NCBI GenBank assembly: GCA_010672825.2
Contig: JAAHFU020000001.1
Coordinates: 2,294,001-2,358,000 of the forward strand
DNA: 64,000 nt
Direction of reading: 5' to 3'
Source of the DNA: Leptolyngbya sp. SIO1E4
GTDB lineage: Bacteria > Cyanobacteriota > Cyanobacteriia > Phormidesmidales > Phormidesmidaceae
A program made the translations under genes and the position numbers. Shown one piece after another: positions 34,638 through 43,828 of the stretch (the stretch's first letter is position 1; the number at the start of each line of letters is the position of its first letter). The notes under the pieces were generated by a model. That model saw nothing but the letters and a program-made list of their open reading frames with translations. It made no database searches and had not been told where the DNA came from.

Positions 34638-35459
34638 ATGCTTTCTGTCAGTACGGCACTGGACTTGCTAAAAGCGACTAGTCGAACTTTCTACATTCCC
34701 ATTAGCTTATTACCGCCAAAACTGCAGGAGGCTGTCGCATCTGCCTACCTGTGTATGCGCTCAATTGATCAAATCGAGGATCATCCCACTTTGGATTACG
34801 CTGTCAAAGCCAAGCTGCTGAGGCAGATTAGCCTGAACTTGCAGGCCGGTACAGAGTTGTCTAAAGTTGATGATTTTGCCCAAGGGCTGAGCGGTTTTGA
34901 TCGTGAACTTGAGGAGGTGACCCTACGGATTGGAGAATGGGCATTACTCGCACCCGATACCATCGCACCTCGGATTTGGGATGCCACAGCAGCGATGGCG
35001 GATCGCATGGCTTACTGGGCAGAGCGTAACTGGCTGGTGGAAAATGAAGCCGACCTCGATCGCTACACCTTTAGCGTGGCTGGGGTTGTTGGTTTAATGC
35101 TGTCAGATCTCTGGGCCTGGTATGACGGCACTGAAACTAGCCGCATTCAGGCAATCGGTTTTGGACGAGGGTTGCAGGCGGTGAATATCTTGCGCAACCA
35201 TGCCGAAGATCTCACCCGGGGCGTTGATTTCTTCCCCCAGGGATGGACCGCAGAAGACATGCATTGCTACGCCCAACGCAATTTAACCCTGGCGGATGCC
35301 TACACGGCTGCCTTACCCAAAGGCCCAGCGCTGCTATTTTGTAGAATTCCACTGGCGCTGGCCCATGCCACTTTGCATGCCCTGTCTCAGGGGCGAGAAA
35401 AGCTCAGCCGCAGCGATGTGATGGCGATTGTGGCCCCCCTCAGTCAGATTGCTAGCTAG
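34638..35459 (+). CDS. Squalene/phytoene synthase family protein
   Basis: The product has 273 residues and the SD is GAGGAGA. Family members condense prenyl diphosphates head to head, giving squalene, phytoene or relatives. The N-terminus (ATSRTFYIPISLLPPKLQEAV) and first Asp-rich motif (RSID44-QIE-D48) resemble squalene synthase more than phytoene synthase. The second motif, normally DxxxD, reads ILRN187HAED191, so the first Asp is Asn. RGVDFFPQGW follows. This may be a subfamily feature or may alter metal binding. The position opposite hpnH suggests a role in the hopanoid pathway, but I cannot prove squalene formation. Confidence 0.82.
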   Translation: MLSVSTALDLLKATSRTFYIPISLLPPKLQEAVASAYLCMRSIDQIEDHPTLDYAVKAKLLRQISLNLQAGTELSKVDDFAQGLSGFDRELEEVTLRIGEWALLAPDTIAPRIWDATAAMADRMAYWAERNWLVENEADLDRYTFSVAGVVGLMLSDLWAWYDGTETSRIQAIGFGRGLQAVNILRNHAEDLTRGVDFFPQGWTAEDMHCYAQRNLTLADAYTAALPKGPALLFCRIPLALAHATLHALSQGREKLSRSDVMAIVAPLSQIAS

Positions 35460-35774
35460 GCCGCTGTTGAACTAGGGGCATTGGCCGCCTCTGCCCCTGG
35501 TTCAATGCGGCCCAGAGCATGCTTGAAGGCTTGCAAATTTGAAGATCTGCAAAATCATGATTCAGCCTTACCCAGCAGCAGCTAGCTCAGGTTCGAGCGG
35601 GCTCAGATATGCCCTCAGAATTCTCTTCTCAGAATGATTTCTCACGAAATATGCGGACATAGGGGCTCACCCTTTGTAAAACACTGAACTGAGAGTTCTG
35701 CAAAAGACTCTGTACACCTTAGTCCTGAGGGAACACGATAGGATAGCAGCAATCTCGTTCTCTCACCTGCTCAG
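35460..35774. other. Intergenic region before the RND gene
   Basis: These 315 bp separate two co-directional genes and probably carry the RND promoter. I see no convincing terminator for the upstream gene, no repeat and no small gene. Confidence 0.35.
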
Positions 35775-38555
35775 ATGCCCCGCCCTAACCTTGATTTGAT
35801 TCGAGAACGTCTAAATATTTCTAGGTTAGCTATCCAGAATTCTTGGCTGACGGTCTGCTGCTGGATGGCGATCGCAGTGGCTGGGCTGTTTGCCTTTAGC
35901 TCTCTGAAGTATGCGCTCTTTCCGGATATCACATTTCCGGTGGTGGTGGTGAATGCGACAGCACCCATCGAAACCGCTTTAGAGAGCGAGGCACAACTCA
36001 CCATCCCCCTTGAAACAGCGCTGCAGCCGCTTGCTGAACTCAACACGATTGTGTCCTCAACCTCTGCGGGCCGGGCTGTGCTCAACCTGCGCTTTCGGGT
36101 GGGTACGTCGCTGGCAGACTCAACTGTTGCTGTTGAGCAAGCGATTGTAGAGGCTGATCTGCCGCTAGAGGCAGAGGCAGAGGTGACCCCCCTCAATCTC
36201 AATGAAGCCACTGCCGTCAGCTATGAGCTCTCTAGCGAAACACTCACCTTAGACGCCCTTGCCGATGTGGCTGAAGCGGAGATCTTGCCGCCGCTGCGAG
36301 AGATTATGGGGGTCTTGCGGGTCGATTTGCTGGGCACGGGTACTCAGGCAGAGGCCGAGACAGATGCTGCCGACGGCAGTTTTTTGGCTGAGTTAGAAAA
36401 CCCTGCAACCTTGATTCGCTTCGAGCGTGAGGACGCGCTGGCTCTGCAGGTGGTGAAGCAGGGAGATGCTAATACCCTAGAGGTGGTCGATCTCGTGGAG
36501 ACCGCGATTCAGCAACTCCAGGCAGACTTCCCAGAAGTCCAGCTGACTCTAGCGGCGACCCAGGCAGATTACATTCGCGCGGCCACACAGTCCACCATTG
36601 ATTCGCTGCTGGGCGCGATTTTGATTGCGGTGCTGGTAATTTTTGGATTTTTGCGCAGCTGGCGAGCCACATTGATTACGGCACTAGCCATTCCCCTATC
36701 TTTACTGGGCACCAGCATTGTCATGGCGGTCTTTGGCTTCAATCTGGAGACTATTACGCTGCTGGCACTAGCCCTCGTCATCGGCATTATTGTTGACGAT
36801 GCCATTGTTGAAATTGAAAATATCATTCGCCATATTGAGCTGGGGTCTAGCCCGCGTCAGGCGGCGCTGCTGGCTACGCAAGAAATTGGCTTAACGGTTT
36901 CAGCATCGACCCTGACGATTGTGGCGGTGTTCCTGCCGGTGGCGTTGATGGGCGGCACCGTAGGGCAGTTCTTCAAACCCTTTGGGCTGACGGTATCAGC
37001 AGCGGTACTGACTTCGCTACTGGTGGCGCGCACCCTGTCTCCTGTGCTGGCGGCGTACTGGCTACAGCCTAAAGCGCAGTCGTCAACCGCCTCTGAAATG
37101 GCCACTGAAGCTACCTTAGAGGCTGCCGATCAGCGCCTGCCTGATCTGCTGGCTGCGACCGGGGAAACAGTACCCACTTCGCGACTGGAGCGAGGCTACA
37201 GCCAGCTCCTGTTTTGGGCGCTGCACCACCGCTGGATCGTAGTCGGGGTGGCGATCGCCAGTTTCGCCGCGGGGATTGCCATTATTCCCTTGATTCCTCA
37301 AGGCTTTATTCCCCAGCTAGATCGCGGAGAGTTTTACCTCAACTACACAGCGCCCCTGCCCGAAATTCCCCCAGGAATTGCCCCTGGAGTCGCCGCAGAC
37401 GCCCCGGCTGATTTGGCTCAAGCGCCCGATCTGGAGACTGCTCAAGCACTCCCGGTTGATCCGAGAGGCCAGATTCTGCAGCAAACCCTAGAAGAAGCAG
37501 AACTTCTGGAAGGAACCGTTGTTCAGATTCCTGAGGTGGCCTCCATCTTAACTACTGTGGGCGGGCAGGGCCGCCCCAATGAAGGGCGTCTCTACATCAA
37601 GTTGCAAGAGGATCGCGATCGCGATACGGCGGCTGTGCAAGCCCAACTGCGACAGGCGTTGTCTGAGTTAGACGGGGACGTCACCACCAGCGTTGAAGAT
37701 GTGCAATTTGTGGATACCGGCGGCGAAAAACCCTTGCAGGTTGCCTTGCTAGGAGACGATTTGGTGGCGCTCAAGCAGGCGGTCACTGATATCCAAACTG
37801 AGGTGGAAGACTTGTCCGGTTTTGCGGATGTTCTTGTCTCTGGTGCCGATAACAGCGCCGATGAAATTGTCGAAATCACCCGGCAAGGGGGGCAGCGTGT
37901 CGCCTATGTCAGCGCTAATTTGAGCCAGGGTAAAGCCCTGGGGGATGCCACTGAACAGGTAGTAGACATTGCTCAAGCCGTGATTCCGCCCGGTATCAGT
38001 CTTGATTTAGGGGGCGACTCTGCCCGCATTGGCGAAGTCCTGGGCAGTTTTAGCCGCACCCTGGTCTTGGGGGTGGTTTGCATGCTGGTGGTGCTGATGA
38101 TTCCCTTTGGGCGGCTGTTGGAACCAGCGGTCGTCGGCCTTTCCCTACCGTTGTCTGTGGTGGGGGCGATGATTGCCCTGCTCATCACCCAGAGCAATTT
38201 TGGCATCGTTTCCCTGCTGGGGCTGCTGTTTCTGTTGGGGCTGCTGGATAAAAATGCCCTGTTGCTGATGGACTATGCTAATCAGCTGCGGCGGGCGGGG
38301 CTAAAACGGACAGATGCCGTCCTTAAAACTGGCCTAGTGCGGTTGCGTCCCATCTTAATGACAACGGCCTCAACGGTATTGGGCATGGTGCCTATTGCTC
38401 TGGGCTTGGGGGCTGGGGCTGAATTACGTCAGCCGATGGCAGTGGCCATCATTGGTGGGTTGCTGACATCGACGCTGTTGAGTCTAGTGGTGGTGCCGGT
38501 GCTTTACACCCTTCTGGAAGATAGCTGGCTCCGGTTGACCCGGCGTTCATCTTGA
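35775..38555 (+). CDS. RND efflux permease, compact form
   Basis: The 926-residue inner-membrane permease belongs to the HAE1/AcrB-like RND superfamily. It has TM1 (SWLTVCCWMAIAVAGLFAF), the TM4 proton-relay pair in GIIVDDAIVEIENI (near residue 340) and the TM10 region LLGLLDKNALLLMDYANQL (Lys near 825). Typical members have about 1,030-1,060 residues. The shortfall lies mostly in the first periplasmic loop, about 230 residues instead of about 300. No adaptor (membrane-fusion) gene is adjacent. The second loop contains a Pro/Ala-rich stretch (PEIPPGIAPGVAADAPADL). The ABC exporter gene starts 7 bp after its stop, so they are co-transcribed. Confidence 0.9.
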   Translation: MPRPNLDLIRERLNISRLAIQNSWLTVCCWMAIAVAGLFAFSSLKYALFPDITFPVVVVNATAPIETALESEAQLTIPLETALQPLAELNTIVSSTSAGRAVLNLRFRVGTSLADSTVAVEQAIVEADLPLEAEAEVTPLNLNEATAVSYELSSETLTLDALADVAEAEILPPLREIMGVLRVDLLGTGTQAEAETDAADGSFLAELENPATLIRFEREDALALQVVKQGDANTLEVVDLVETAIQQLQADFPEVQLTLAATQADYIRAATQSTIDSLLGAILIAVLVIFGFLRSWRATLITALAIPLSLLGTSIVMAVFGFNLETITLLALALVIGIIVDDAIVEIENIIRHIELGSSPRQAALLATQEIGLTVSASTLTIVAVFLPVALMGGTVGQFFKPFGLTVSAAVLTSLLVARTLSPVLAAYWLQPKAQSSTASEMATEATLEAADQRLPDLLAATGETVPTSRLERGYSQLLFWALHHRWIVVGVAIASFAAGIAIIPLIPQGFIPQLDRGEFYLNYTAPLPEIPPGIAPGVAADAPADLAQAPDLETAQALPVDPRGQILQQTLEEAELLEGTVVQIPEVASILTTVGGQGRPNEGRLYIKLQEDRDRDTAAVQAQLRQALSELDGDVTTSVEDVQFVDTGGEKPLQVALLGDDLVALKQAVTDIQTEVEDLSGFADVLVSGADNSADEIVEITRQGGQRVAYVSANLSQGKALGDATEQVVDIAQAVIPPGISLDLGGDSARIGEVLGSFSRTLVLGVVCMLVVLMIPFGRLLEPAVVGLSLPLSVVGAMIALLITQSNFGIVSLLGLLFLLGLLDKNALLLMDYANQLRRAGLKRTDAVLKTGLVRLRPILMTTASTVLGMVPIALGLGAGAELRQPMAVAIIGGLLTSTLLSLVVVPVLYTLLEDSWLRLTRRSS

Positions 38556-38562
38556 GGACTCT

Positions 38563-40200
38563 ATGAGCCTGATTGCCTTTCTCTTGCAGTCTTCTTGGCG
38601 GGCGGTGGCGATCGCCCTGGCAACGGGCTTTATCAGTGGTGGCTGCAGCGCCGGTTTGATTGCTCTGATTAGCCGTACGGTGGTGCAAGAGGTGTTGCCG
38701 TCGGGGGCGATCGCTGCAGCCTTTGTCGGGTTAGGGATCATCGCGCTGATGACAGCCATGATCTCCCGCATTCTGCTGGTGCAATTTTCTCAAGCGGCGG
38801 TGTTTGGGCTGCAGCTACATCTCAGTCGCCAAATCCTTGCCACCGAGCTTAAACCTTTAGAAACCCTGGGGTTACCCCGTCTGCTGGTGACCCTGACCGA
38901 GGATATTCAGGCGATCGCCACTGCTGCCGGGGTTGTCCCAGTGCTCGTCATCAACATCGCCAGCGCCGCCGGATGTATGGTGTACATTTCCTGGTTGTCT
39001 TGGCAGGTGCTAGTGTTGGTGCTGCTGATCACGGTGGTGGCTTCGGTGAGCTGCCGCTGGTTTTTGGTGCAGGGGCGACATTGGCTGACCCAAGCCCGTG
39101 AGCAGCAAGACCGCCTATTCCAGCACTTTCGTAGCTTGATTGAAGGGGTCAAAGAACTCAAACTGCATTACTTGGGCCAGCAGGACTTCTTGCAGGCCGA
39201 TTTGGAGCAAACGGCCCTTCGGGTCAAGGGCTACAACAGCCGAGGGCTTAGCCTGTTTGCTGTGCTCGATAGCTGGGGCAAGTTTATTTACTTTTTTGCG
39301 GTGGGCCTGGTGCTTTTTGCCTTACCTCGTTGGATGGGGATCAGCCCAGAAACCCGCTTTGGCTATGTGCTGACCTTTACCTACGTGTTGGGGCCGATGG
39401 AAAGCCTGGTGAATAAGCTGCCGTTTCTCAGTAAAGCCAGCGTCGCCCTGAAGAAAATTGAAGCCCTCGGCCTCAGCCTGAACGCCCCTGATGTCGGTGC
39501 CAACATCCCTACTCCGGCAGCTGTTTGGCAGTGTCTGAAGCTTCAAGGTGTCACCCATGCCTATCGCACTGACCAGGGGGAGAACGAATTTACTCTGGGG
39601 CCTGTGGATCTCGCCGTGCATCCGGGGGAGCTGATTTTTATCATCGGTGGCAATGGCAGCGGTAAATCTACGCTCGCTAAGCTGCTCACAGGTCTTTATC
39701 AACCCCAGTCAGGCGCGATCTGGCTCGACGACCAGCGGATCACGCCGGAAATGCAGATATGGTATCGTCAGCACTTTTCAGTGGTGTTCTCAGATTTTTA
39801 CCTGTTTGATCGCTTACTGGGGTTTGATAGCAGCGCCGATGATGTGCAGGCGCGTGCCTATCTCGAAAAGCTACAGCTCGACCACAAGGTCAGCATCGAA
39901 CATGGCCAGTTTTCGACCACAGCATTGTCTCAAGGTCAGCGTAAACGATTGACCCTGCTCACGGCCTACCTGGAAAATCGTCCCATTTACTTATTTGATG
40001 AATGGGCTGCCGATCAAGATCCAACCTTTAAGAACATTTTCTACACGCAGTTTTTGTCAGATCTCAAAGCACAAGGGAAGACAATATTCGTCATTAGCCA
40101 TGACGATCATTATTTTCATCTGGCTGATCGCCTGATTAAGCTGGACTACGGCCAGGTCGAGTATGACCACCCCACTCCCCACTCAGCCTATGCCCCCTGA
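38563..40200 (+). CDS. Cyclic-peptide-export type ABC transporter (SyrD/PvdE family)
   Basis: The product is 545 residues, a half-transporter with a six-TM domain fused to an ATPase. Walker A is GGNGSGKST (about residues 361-369). The signature loop is the family variant LSQGQRKRLTLL, and Walker B is YLFDEWAADQDPTFK. The switch His is in VISHDDHYF. SyrD-like exporters carry lipopeptides or siderophore precursors (PvdE) to the periplasm, but no NRPS or RiPP precursor is nearby. It starts 7 bp after the RND gene and overlaps the next gene, so the three form one operon. A lipid-linked substrate is only a guess. Confidence 0.9.
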   Translation: MSLIAFLLQSSWRAVAIALATGFISGGCSAGLIALISRTVVQEVLPSGAIAAAFVGLGIIALMTAMISRILLVQFSQAAVFGLQLHLSRQILATELKPLETLGLPRLLVTLTEDIQAIATAAGVVPVLVINIASAAGCMVYISWLSWQVLVLVLLITVVASVSCRWFLVQGRHWLTQAREQQDRLFQHFRSLIEGVKELKLHYLGQQDFLQADLEQTALRVKGYNSRGLSLFAVLDSWGKFIYFFAVGLVLFALPRWMGISPETRFGYVLTFTYVLGPMESLVNKLPFLSKASVALKKIEALGLSLNAPDVGANIPTPAAVWQCLKLQGVTHAYRTDQGENEFTLGPVDLAVHPGELIFIIGGNGSGKSTLAKLLTGLYQPQSGAIWLDDQRITPEMQIWYRQHFSVVFSDFYLFDRLLGFDSSADDVQARAYLEKLQLDHKVSIEHGQFSTTALSQGQRKRLTLLTAYLENRPIYLFDEWAADQDPTFKNIFYTQFLSDLKAQGKTIFVISHDDHYFHLADRLIKLDYGQVEYDHPTPHSAYAP

Positions 40201-40879
40201 GAAAACGCGAATTCAGCTGATTCTGGTGCCCGCTGGCGCAGAATATCAGGCGGTAAAACGGGCTATAAATCGGGTTCAGAATGGGCCGCAGTTGGTTGCA
40301 ATTCCTGCTGGATCCCAGGCTGTGCAACGGTTTTTTGACACTTGGCAATCCCCTCTGACGGGTGGGGTATTGCTCATGGGCCTGGGTGGCAGTCTCTCGA
40401 CCCATTACAACACTGGAGATGGGGTACTGCTGGAGACGGTATGGCCTGAGGAATCAGCAGGGGCAATCTCCTATGACTGCGATCGCCCCCTGACCCAGTG
40501 GCTAGCCCAGCAGCTAACCGATATTGCTTTAGGCACTGGGGTCACCTGCAATCACGTCATCACCACCGCTGCAGAAAAACGGCAGCTGCGCGATCGCTAC
40601 GGGGCCGATGTTGTAGACATGGAAGGGGCTGCCCTGCTGCAGGCATTACCCAACTGCCCCATTGCCATCCTGCGGGTCATCAGTGACGACTGCCACCACG
40701 ATTTGCCCGATCTCTCGACGGTTATTGGGGCCGACGGAACCCTAAAGCCGATTCCCCTGACGCTAAGCTTCCTCCAGCAACCCCTGGCGGCATTGCGCTT
40801 GATTCGAGGCTCGCTTAAAGGTTTGCAGACCTTGGAGCAGCTAACGGTTGAGCTATGCCAATCAAGGCGTGAGCCCTAG
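40163..40879 (+). CDS. Nucleoside phosphorylase superfamily protein, possibly HpnG-like
   Basis: The product is 238 residues from ATG 40163, overlapping the ABC gene by 38 bp. ATG 40190 (MPPEKTRIQLILVPAG) would reduce the overlap to 11 bp. The fold markers are a Gly-rich strand (GGVLLMGLGGSLS), the ribose-binding VVDMEGAALLQAL and the catalytic-Asp segment ILRVISDDCHHDLPDLS. The superfamily includes MTA/SAH nucleosidases and HpnG, which removes adenine from adenosylhopane. Given hpnH about 6 kb away, an HpnG-like role is attractive. The family is broad, and I would not assign it without a phylogeny. Confidence 0.75.
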   Translation: MTTPLPTQPMPPEKTRIQLILVPAGAEYQAVKRAINRVQNGPQLVAIPAGSQAVQRFFDTWQSPLTGGVLLMGLGGSLSTHYNTGDGVLLETVWPEESAGAISYDCDRPLTQWLAQQLTDIALGTGVTCNHVITTAAEKRQLRDRYGADVVDMEGAALLQALPNCPIAILRVISDDCHHDLPDLSTVIGADGTLKPIPLTLSFLQQPLAALRLIRGSLKGLQTLEQLTVELCQSRREP

Positions 40880-40905
40880 GCCTGGGTGTTTGCTGAGAAA
40901 GCAAA

Positions 40906-40933
40906 TATAGCGGTTTGCATTCAGATTCCCTAG
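40906..40933 (-). repeat. Right-end fragment of the TATAGC/GCTATA element, reversed
   Basis: TATAGCGGTTTGCATTCAGA is the reverse complement of the element's right end (TCTGAATGCAAACCGCTATA), placed between the phosphorylase and DJ-1 genes. Only this end is present. Confidence 0.55.
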
Positions 40934-41529
40934 ACGGGAGCCAGTTCCCGATGTTCAATCTGAGTCCCTAAGACCTTCAAAAACTCAGCTAACCAGCGAG
41001 GATGGGCGGGCCAAGCAGGGGCCGTGATCAGGTTGTTATCTGCGATCGCCTCTGTCACTGGAATCTCAACATAGTGACCCCCTGCTGCTGTGACTTCTGG
41101 CCCACAGGCGGGGTAGGCTGAACAGCGCTTCCCTTGAATAACATTGGCCGCAGCCAGGAGTTGGGCTCCATGGCAGATGGCGGCAATGGGCTTATGGGCC
41201 TGGGCAAAATGTTGTACGGCTGCAATCACTGCTGCATTCAGACGAATGTATTCGGGGGCACGACCACCGGGAATCACCAGTGCATGGTAGTCAGCTAGGT
41301 TAATGTCGGCAAACGTCGCATTCAGGGTGAAATTATGGCCCGGTTTTTCTGAATAGGTTTGATCCCCCTCAAAATCATGAACGGCGGTGCGCACCGTTTC
41401 CCCTGACTTTTTGTCGGGACAAACCGCATGAACGGTATGCCCTACCATCTGCAATGCCTGGAACGGCACCATCACTTCGTAATCTTCAACAAAATCACCC
41501 ACCAGCATCAAGATTTGCTTCGCGGCCAT
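40930..41529 (-). CDS. DJ-1/PfpI family protein
   Basis: The product has 199 residues from ATG 41529, which is preceded by AGGAGGAGC. The frame stays open to 41580 but that part is not conserved. The blocks are [40 protein letters not shown] and the nucleophile elbow [16 protein letters not shown]. The C-terminus has [16 protein letters not shown]. Family members act as glyoxalase/deglycase, protease-like or chaperone proteins, often in stress defence. The Cys of AICHG is the predicted nucleophile. It converges on the phosphorylase gene. Confidence 0.9.
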   Translation of the reverse strand: MAAKQILMLVGDFVEDYEVMVPFQALQMVGHTVHAVCPDKKSGETVRTAVHDFEGDQTYSEKPGHNFTLNATFADINLADYHALVIPGGRAPEYIRLNAAVIAAVQHFAQAHKPIAAICHGAQLLAAANVIQGKRCSAYPACGPEVTAAGGHYVEIPVTEAIADNNLITAPAWPAHPRWLAEFLKVLGTQIEHRELAPV

Positions 41530-41732
41530 ATTGCTCCTCCTGGATCCGTTATTGCTGACGGTAGAGCAGATGCCAGACACTTAGGTACAGCAGTAATGAA
41601 GTGTAATTTGCCTGTCTAGGATAAAAAGCGCCCGTGACCCGATCGTTCCTGCTGGTGGCTGAACCCTTCTCTCTAGCGGCATGAAATGGCGGTAGAGACA
41701 CGCAGTTTCCTGTTGTCGCGGCTATCTAGGGT

Positions 41733-42047
41733 CTACTCCCAGATCTCATCTTCAGCGGCCCAGGTGCTGACGAGGCGCAGAACTTCGGGAATCTCTGCCG
41801 CTGGGGGGAACTCTAATAAGGTTTCGCGATCGCCCAAGTAGCCGGATGCAGCAAATGACATCAGCATCCGACAGAGGGCAACCCATACGGTTTCATCAAA
41901 GACCCAGTGCTGAGCGAAACGCGCCTCATCGGCAATCGACCGTAGCGCCCAAAAATAACTGTTGCGCACTACAGAACCCGGCTTTTTATACTGCGGGACA
42001 TCCGCTTGGTGCACCAGCAAAATTGGTAAATCAACGCAGCAGCGCAT
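41733..42047 (-). CDS. Unknown protein
   Basis: The product is 104 residues from ATG 42047 (MRCCVDLPILLVHQ), or 119 from 42092. I chose the shorter form, because the upstream 15 residues have weak coding character. It is a soluble, acidic protein with Trp-rich segments (NSYFWALRSIADEARFAQHWVFDETVWVALCRML, STWAAEDEIWE). No domain is recognised. It is divergent from the ABC ATPase gene with about 140 bp between, and stands alone. Confidence 0.5.
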   Translation of the reverse strand: MRCCVDLPILLVHQADVPQYKKPGSVVRNSYFWALRSIADEARFAQHWVFDETVWVALCRMLMSFAASGYLGDRETLLEFPPAAEIPEVLRLVSTWAAEDEIWE

Positions 42048-42185
42048 GGCTACCCTCAACGCGATAGCATATGGCCCTATCTCCCCTGTCACCTTCGACT
42101 TGAAGAAGGATGGCCAAGCTTTTACCTTAAGTCCATAGGGACTTAGATTCCAACCGCCTCTCCGTTCAATTTATTTAAGACACAT

Positions 42186-43037
42186 ATGACAGCGGCAGTT
42201 TGCGTTCAGAATGTACACAAGGTTTACAACAATGTTCACGTCGTCAATGACCTCTCTTTGATGATTGACCCTGGGGAGAGTTTTGGGCTCTTGGGGCCAA
42301 ACGGGGCGGGAAAGTCCACCACAATTCGCATGCTAACCACCCTGACAAAACCTTCCGATGGCCATTTGGTGGTGGCTGGGTACGATGTCCAGCAAGATCC
42401 CACAGACGTCCGGCGGCAAATCGGCGTCGTGCTGCAACAAACCAGCGTGGATGGTGACCTTTCTGTTTGGGAGAATATGGAGTTCCACGGACTCATGCAC
42501 CATATCCCGAACACACAGCGGCAGCGACGCATTCGAGAATGGCTGGCCTTCGTAGAACTGATTGATCGCCGCGATGACAAGGTCAAAACCCTCTCAGGGG
42601 GCATGAAACGACGACTCCAGATTGCCCGAGCCCTGCTGCATGATCCCAAAATTCTCTTTCTTGATGAGCCTACCGTTGGGCTTGATCCTCAAACTCGACG
42701 GCGTCTGTGGGAGCTGATTCGCAGCCTCAACCAGCAAGGGATGACGATGCTGCTTACAACCCATTACATGGAAGAAGTCGAATGCCTCTGCGACCGTATC
42801 GGCATTCTTGACCAGGGTCAGCTGATCGAACTTGGAACGCTAGATGAACTGCGCCGCAAGCACGGAGAGGGGATCGTCATGCAGCAGCAGGGCGATCGCT
42901 GGCAATACACTTTCTTTCCTACCCTGATAGATGCTAACCACTACCTCGATCAGCAACCCGATAAAACAGGAATGATGACTCGCCCATCGAATTTAGAAGA
43001 TATCTTTGTAGAACTTACGGGTCGCAATCTGGACTAG
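42186..43037 (+). CDS. ABC transporter ATP-binding protein (DrrA/NatA-like)
   Basis: The 283-residue soluble ATPase has Walker A GPNGAGKST (near residue 40), Q-loop GVVLQQTSVDGDLSVWEN, signature LSGGMKRRLQIARALLHDP, Walker B ILFLDEPTVGLDPQTRR and switch TTHYMEEVECL. The C-terminal section (PSNLEDIFVELTG) is typical of ABC-2 exporters such as DrrA. No ABC-2 permease is next to it. Instead scpB starts 9 bp after its stop, an unusual pairing. The cargo is unknown. Confidence 0.92.
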   Translation: MTAAVCVQNVHKVYNNVHVVNDLSLMIDPGESFGLLGPNGAGKSTTIRMLTTLTKPSDGHLVVAGYDVQQDPTDVRRQIGVVLQQTSVDGDLSVWENMEFHGLMHHIPNTQRQRRIREWLAFVELIDRRDDKVKTLSGGMKRRLQIARALLHDPKILFLDEPTVGLDPQTRRRLWELIRSLNQQGMTMLLTTHYMEEVECLCDRIGILDQGQLIELGTLDELRRKHGEGIVMQQQGDRWQYTFFPTLIDANHYLDQQPDKTGMMTRPSNLEDIFVELTGRNLD

Positions 43038-43046
43038 AACGCCTCT

Positions 43047-43649
43047 ATGGCGAGACTGGCAAGCGTAATCGAAGCCATTTTGTACCTCAAGGGACGCCCC
43101 TTGAGTATTTTGCGCATTGCAGAATATGCTGGCTGTGATCGCGACATGGCAGCAGAAGGGCTCATGGAGCTGATGAATGAATATGCCCATCGTGAAAGTG
43201 CCCTAGAAATTGTTGAAACAGATGAAGGGTACTGTTTGCAGCTAAAATCAGGATTTCGCCATCTTGTCGATACGCTCATTCCCTTAGATCTAGGGGTTGG
43301 TGCCTTAAGAACCCTGGCTGCGATCGCCCTCCGTGGCCCTATGGCACAGACGGACTTGGTGGATCTGCGCGGTTCTGGAGCCTATCAGCATGTTCAAGAA
43401 TTGGCGAAGCTAGGTTTTGTGCGCAAGCGTAGACAATCCGACGGACGCTCGTTTTGGTTACAGGTCACTGACAAATTTCACCAACACTTTGAAATTGACC
43501 AGTTGCCTAAAATTCCACCCAAAGTCTCTCAAGCAACTTCAGAGAATGCGGAAACCGTTGAAAAGACGGAGATTTCAGAGTTGGATCTCAGTGAAAATAC
43601 GCCGATAGACCGTGCAGATACGGCAACCTCTACAGAAATCTCTCCTTAG
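43047..43649 (+). CDS. scpB: SMC-Scp complex subunit ScpB
   Basis: ScpB is the winged-helix kleisin partner that works with SMC and ScpA in chromosome condensation and segregation. The product has 200 residues. The first winged-helix domain starts ASVIEAILYLKGRPLSILRIAEYAG, and the second contains LRTLAAIALRGPMAQTDLVDLRGSGAYQHVQELAKLGFVRKRRQSDGRSFWLQVTDKF. The conserved R-G-S turn is GSGAYQHV. The Ser/Thr/Glu-rich last 45 residues are disordered. It follows the ABC ATPase by 9 bp on the same strand. Confidence 0.9.
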   Translation: MARLASVIEAILYLKGRPLSILRIAEYAGCDRDMAAEGLMELMNEYAHRESALEIVETDEGYCLQLKSGFRHLVDTLIPLDLGVGALRTLAAIALRGPMAQTDLVDLRGSGAYQHVQELAKLGFVRKRRQSDGRSFWLQVTDKFHQHFEIDQLPKIPPKVSQATSENAETVEKTEISELDLSENTPIDRADTATSTEISP

Positions 43650-43828
43650 GAGTCTGTTAATCATTTGTTAGAGTGGTACAACACACTACTTAGTAAATGC
43701 CTGCGTTTAATCGTTCGCAAAGCCGGTTTCCCCAGAGTCATGGGGCTTGTAGGGTTTCTGGTTTCTCCGATGACTGGAATAATTAGGCCATCGGATCTAA
43801 GGTAAGGAGATAGGTAACCAGAGTTTCT

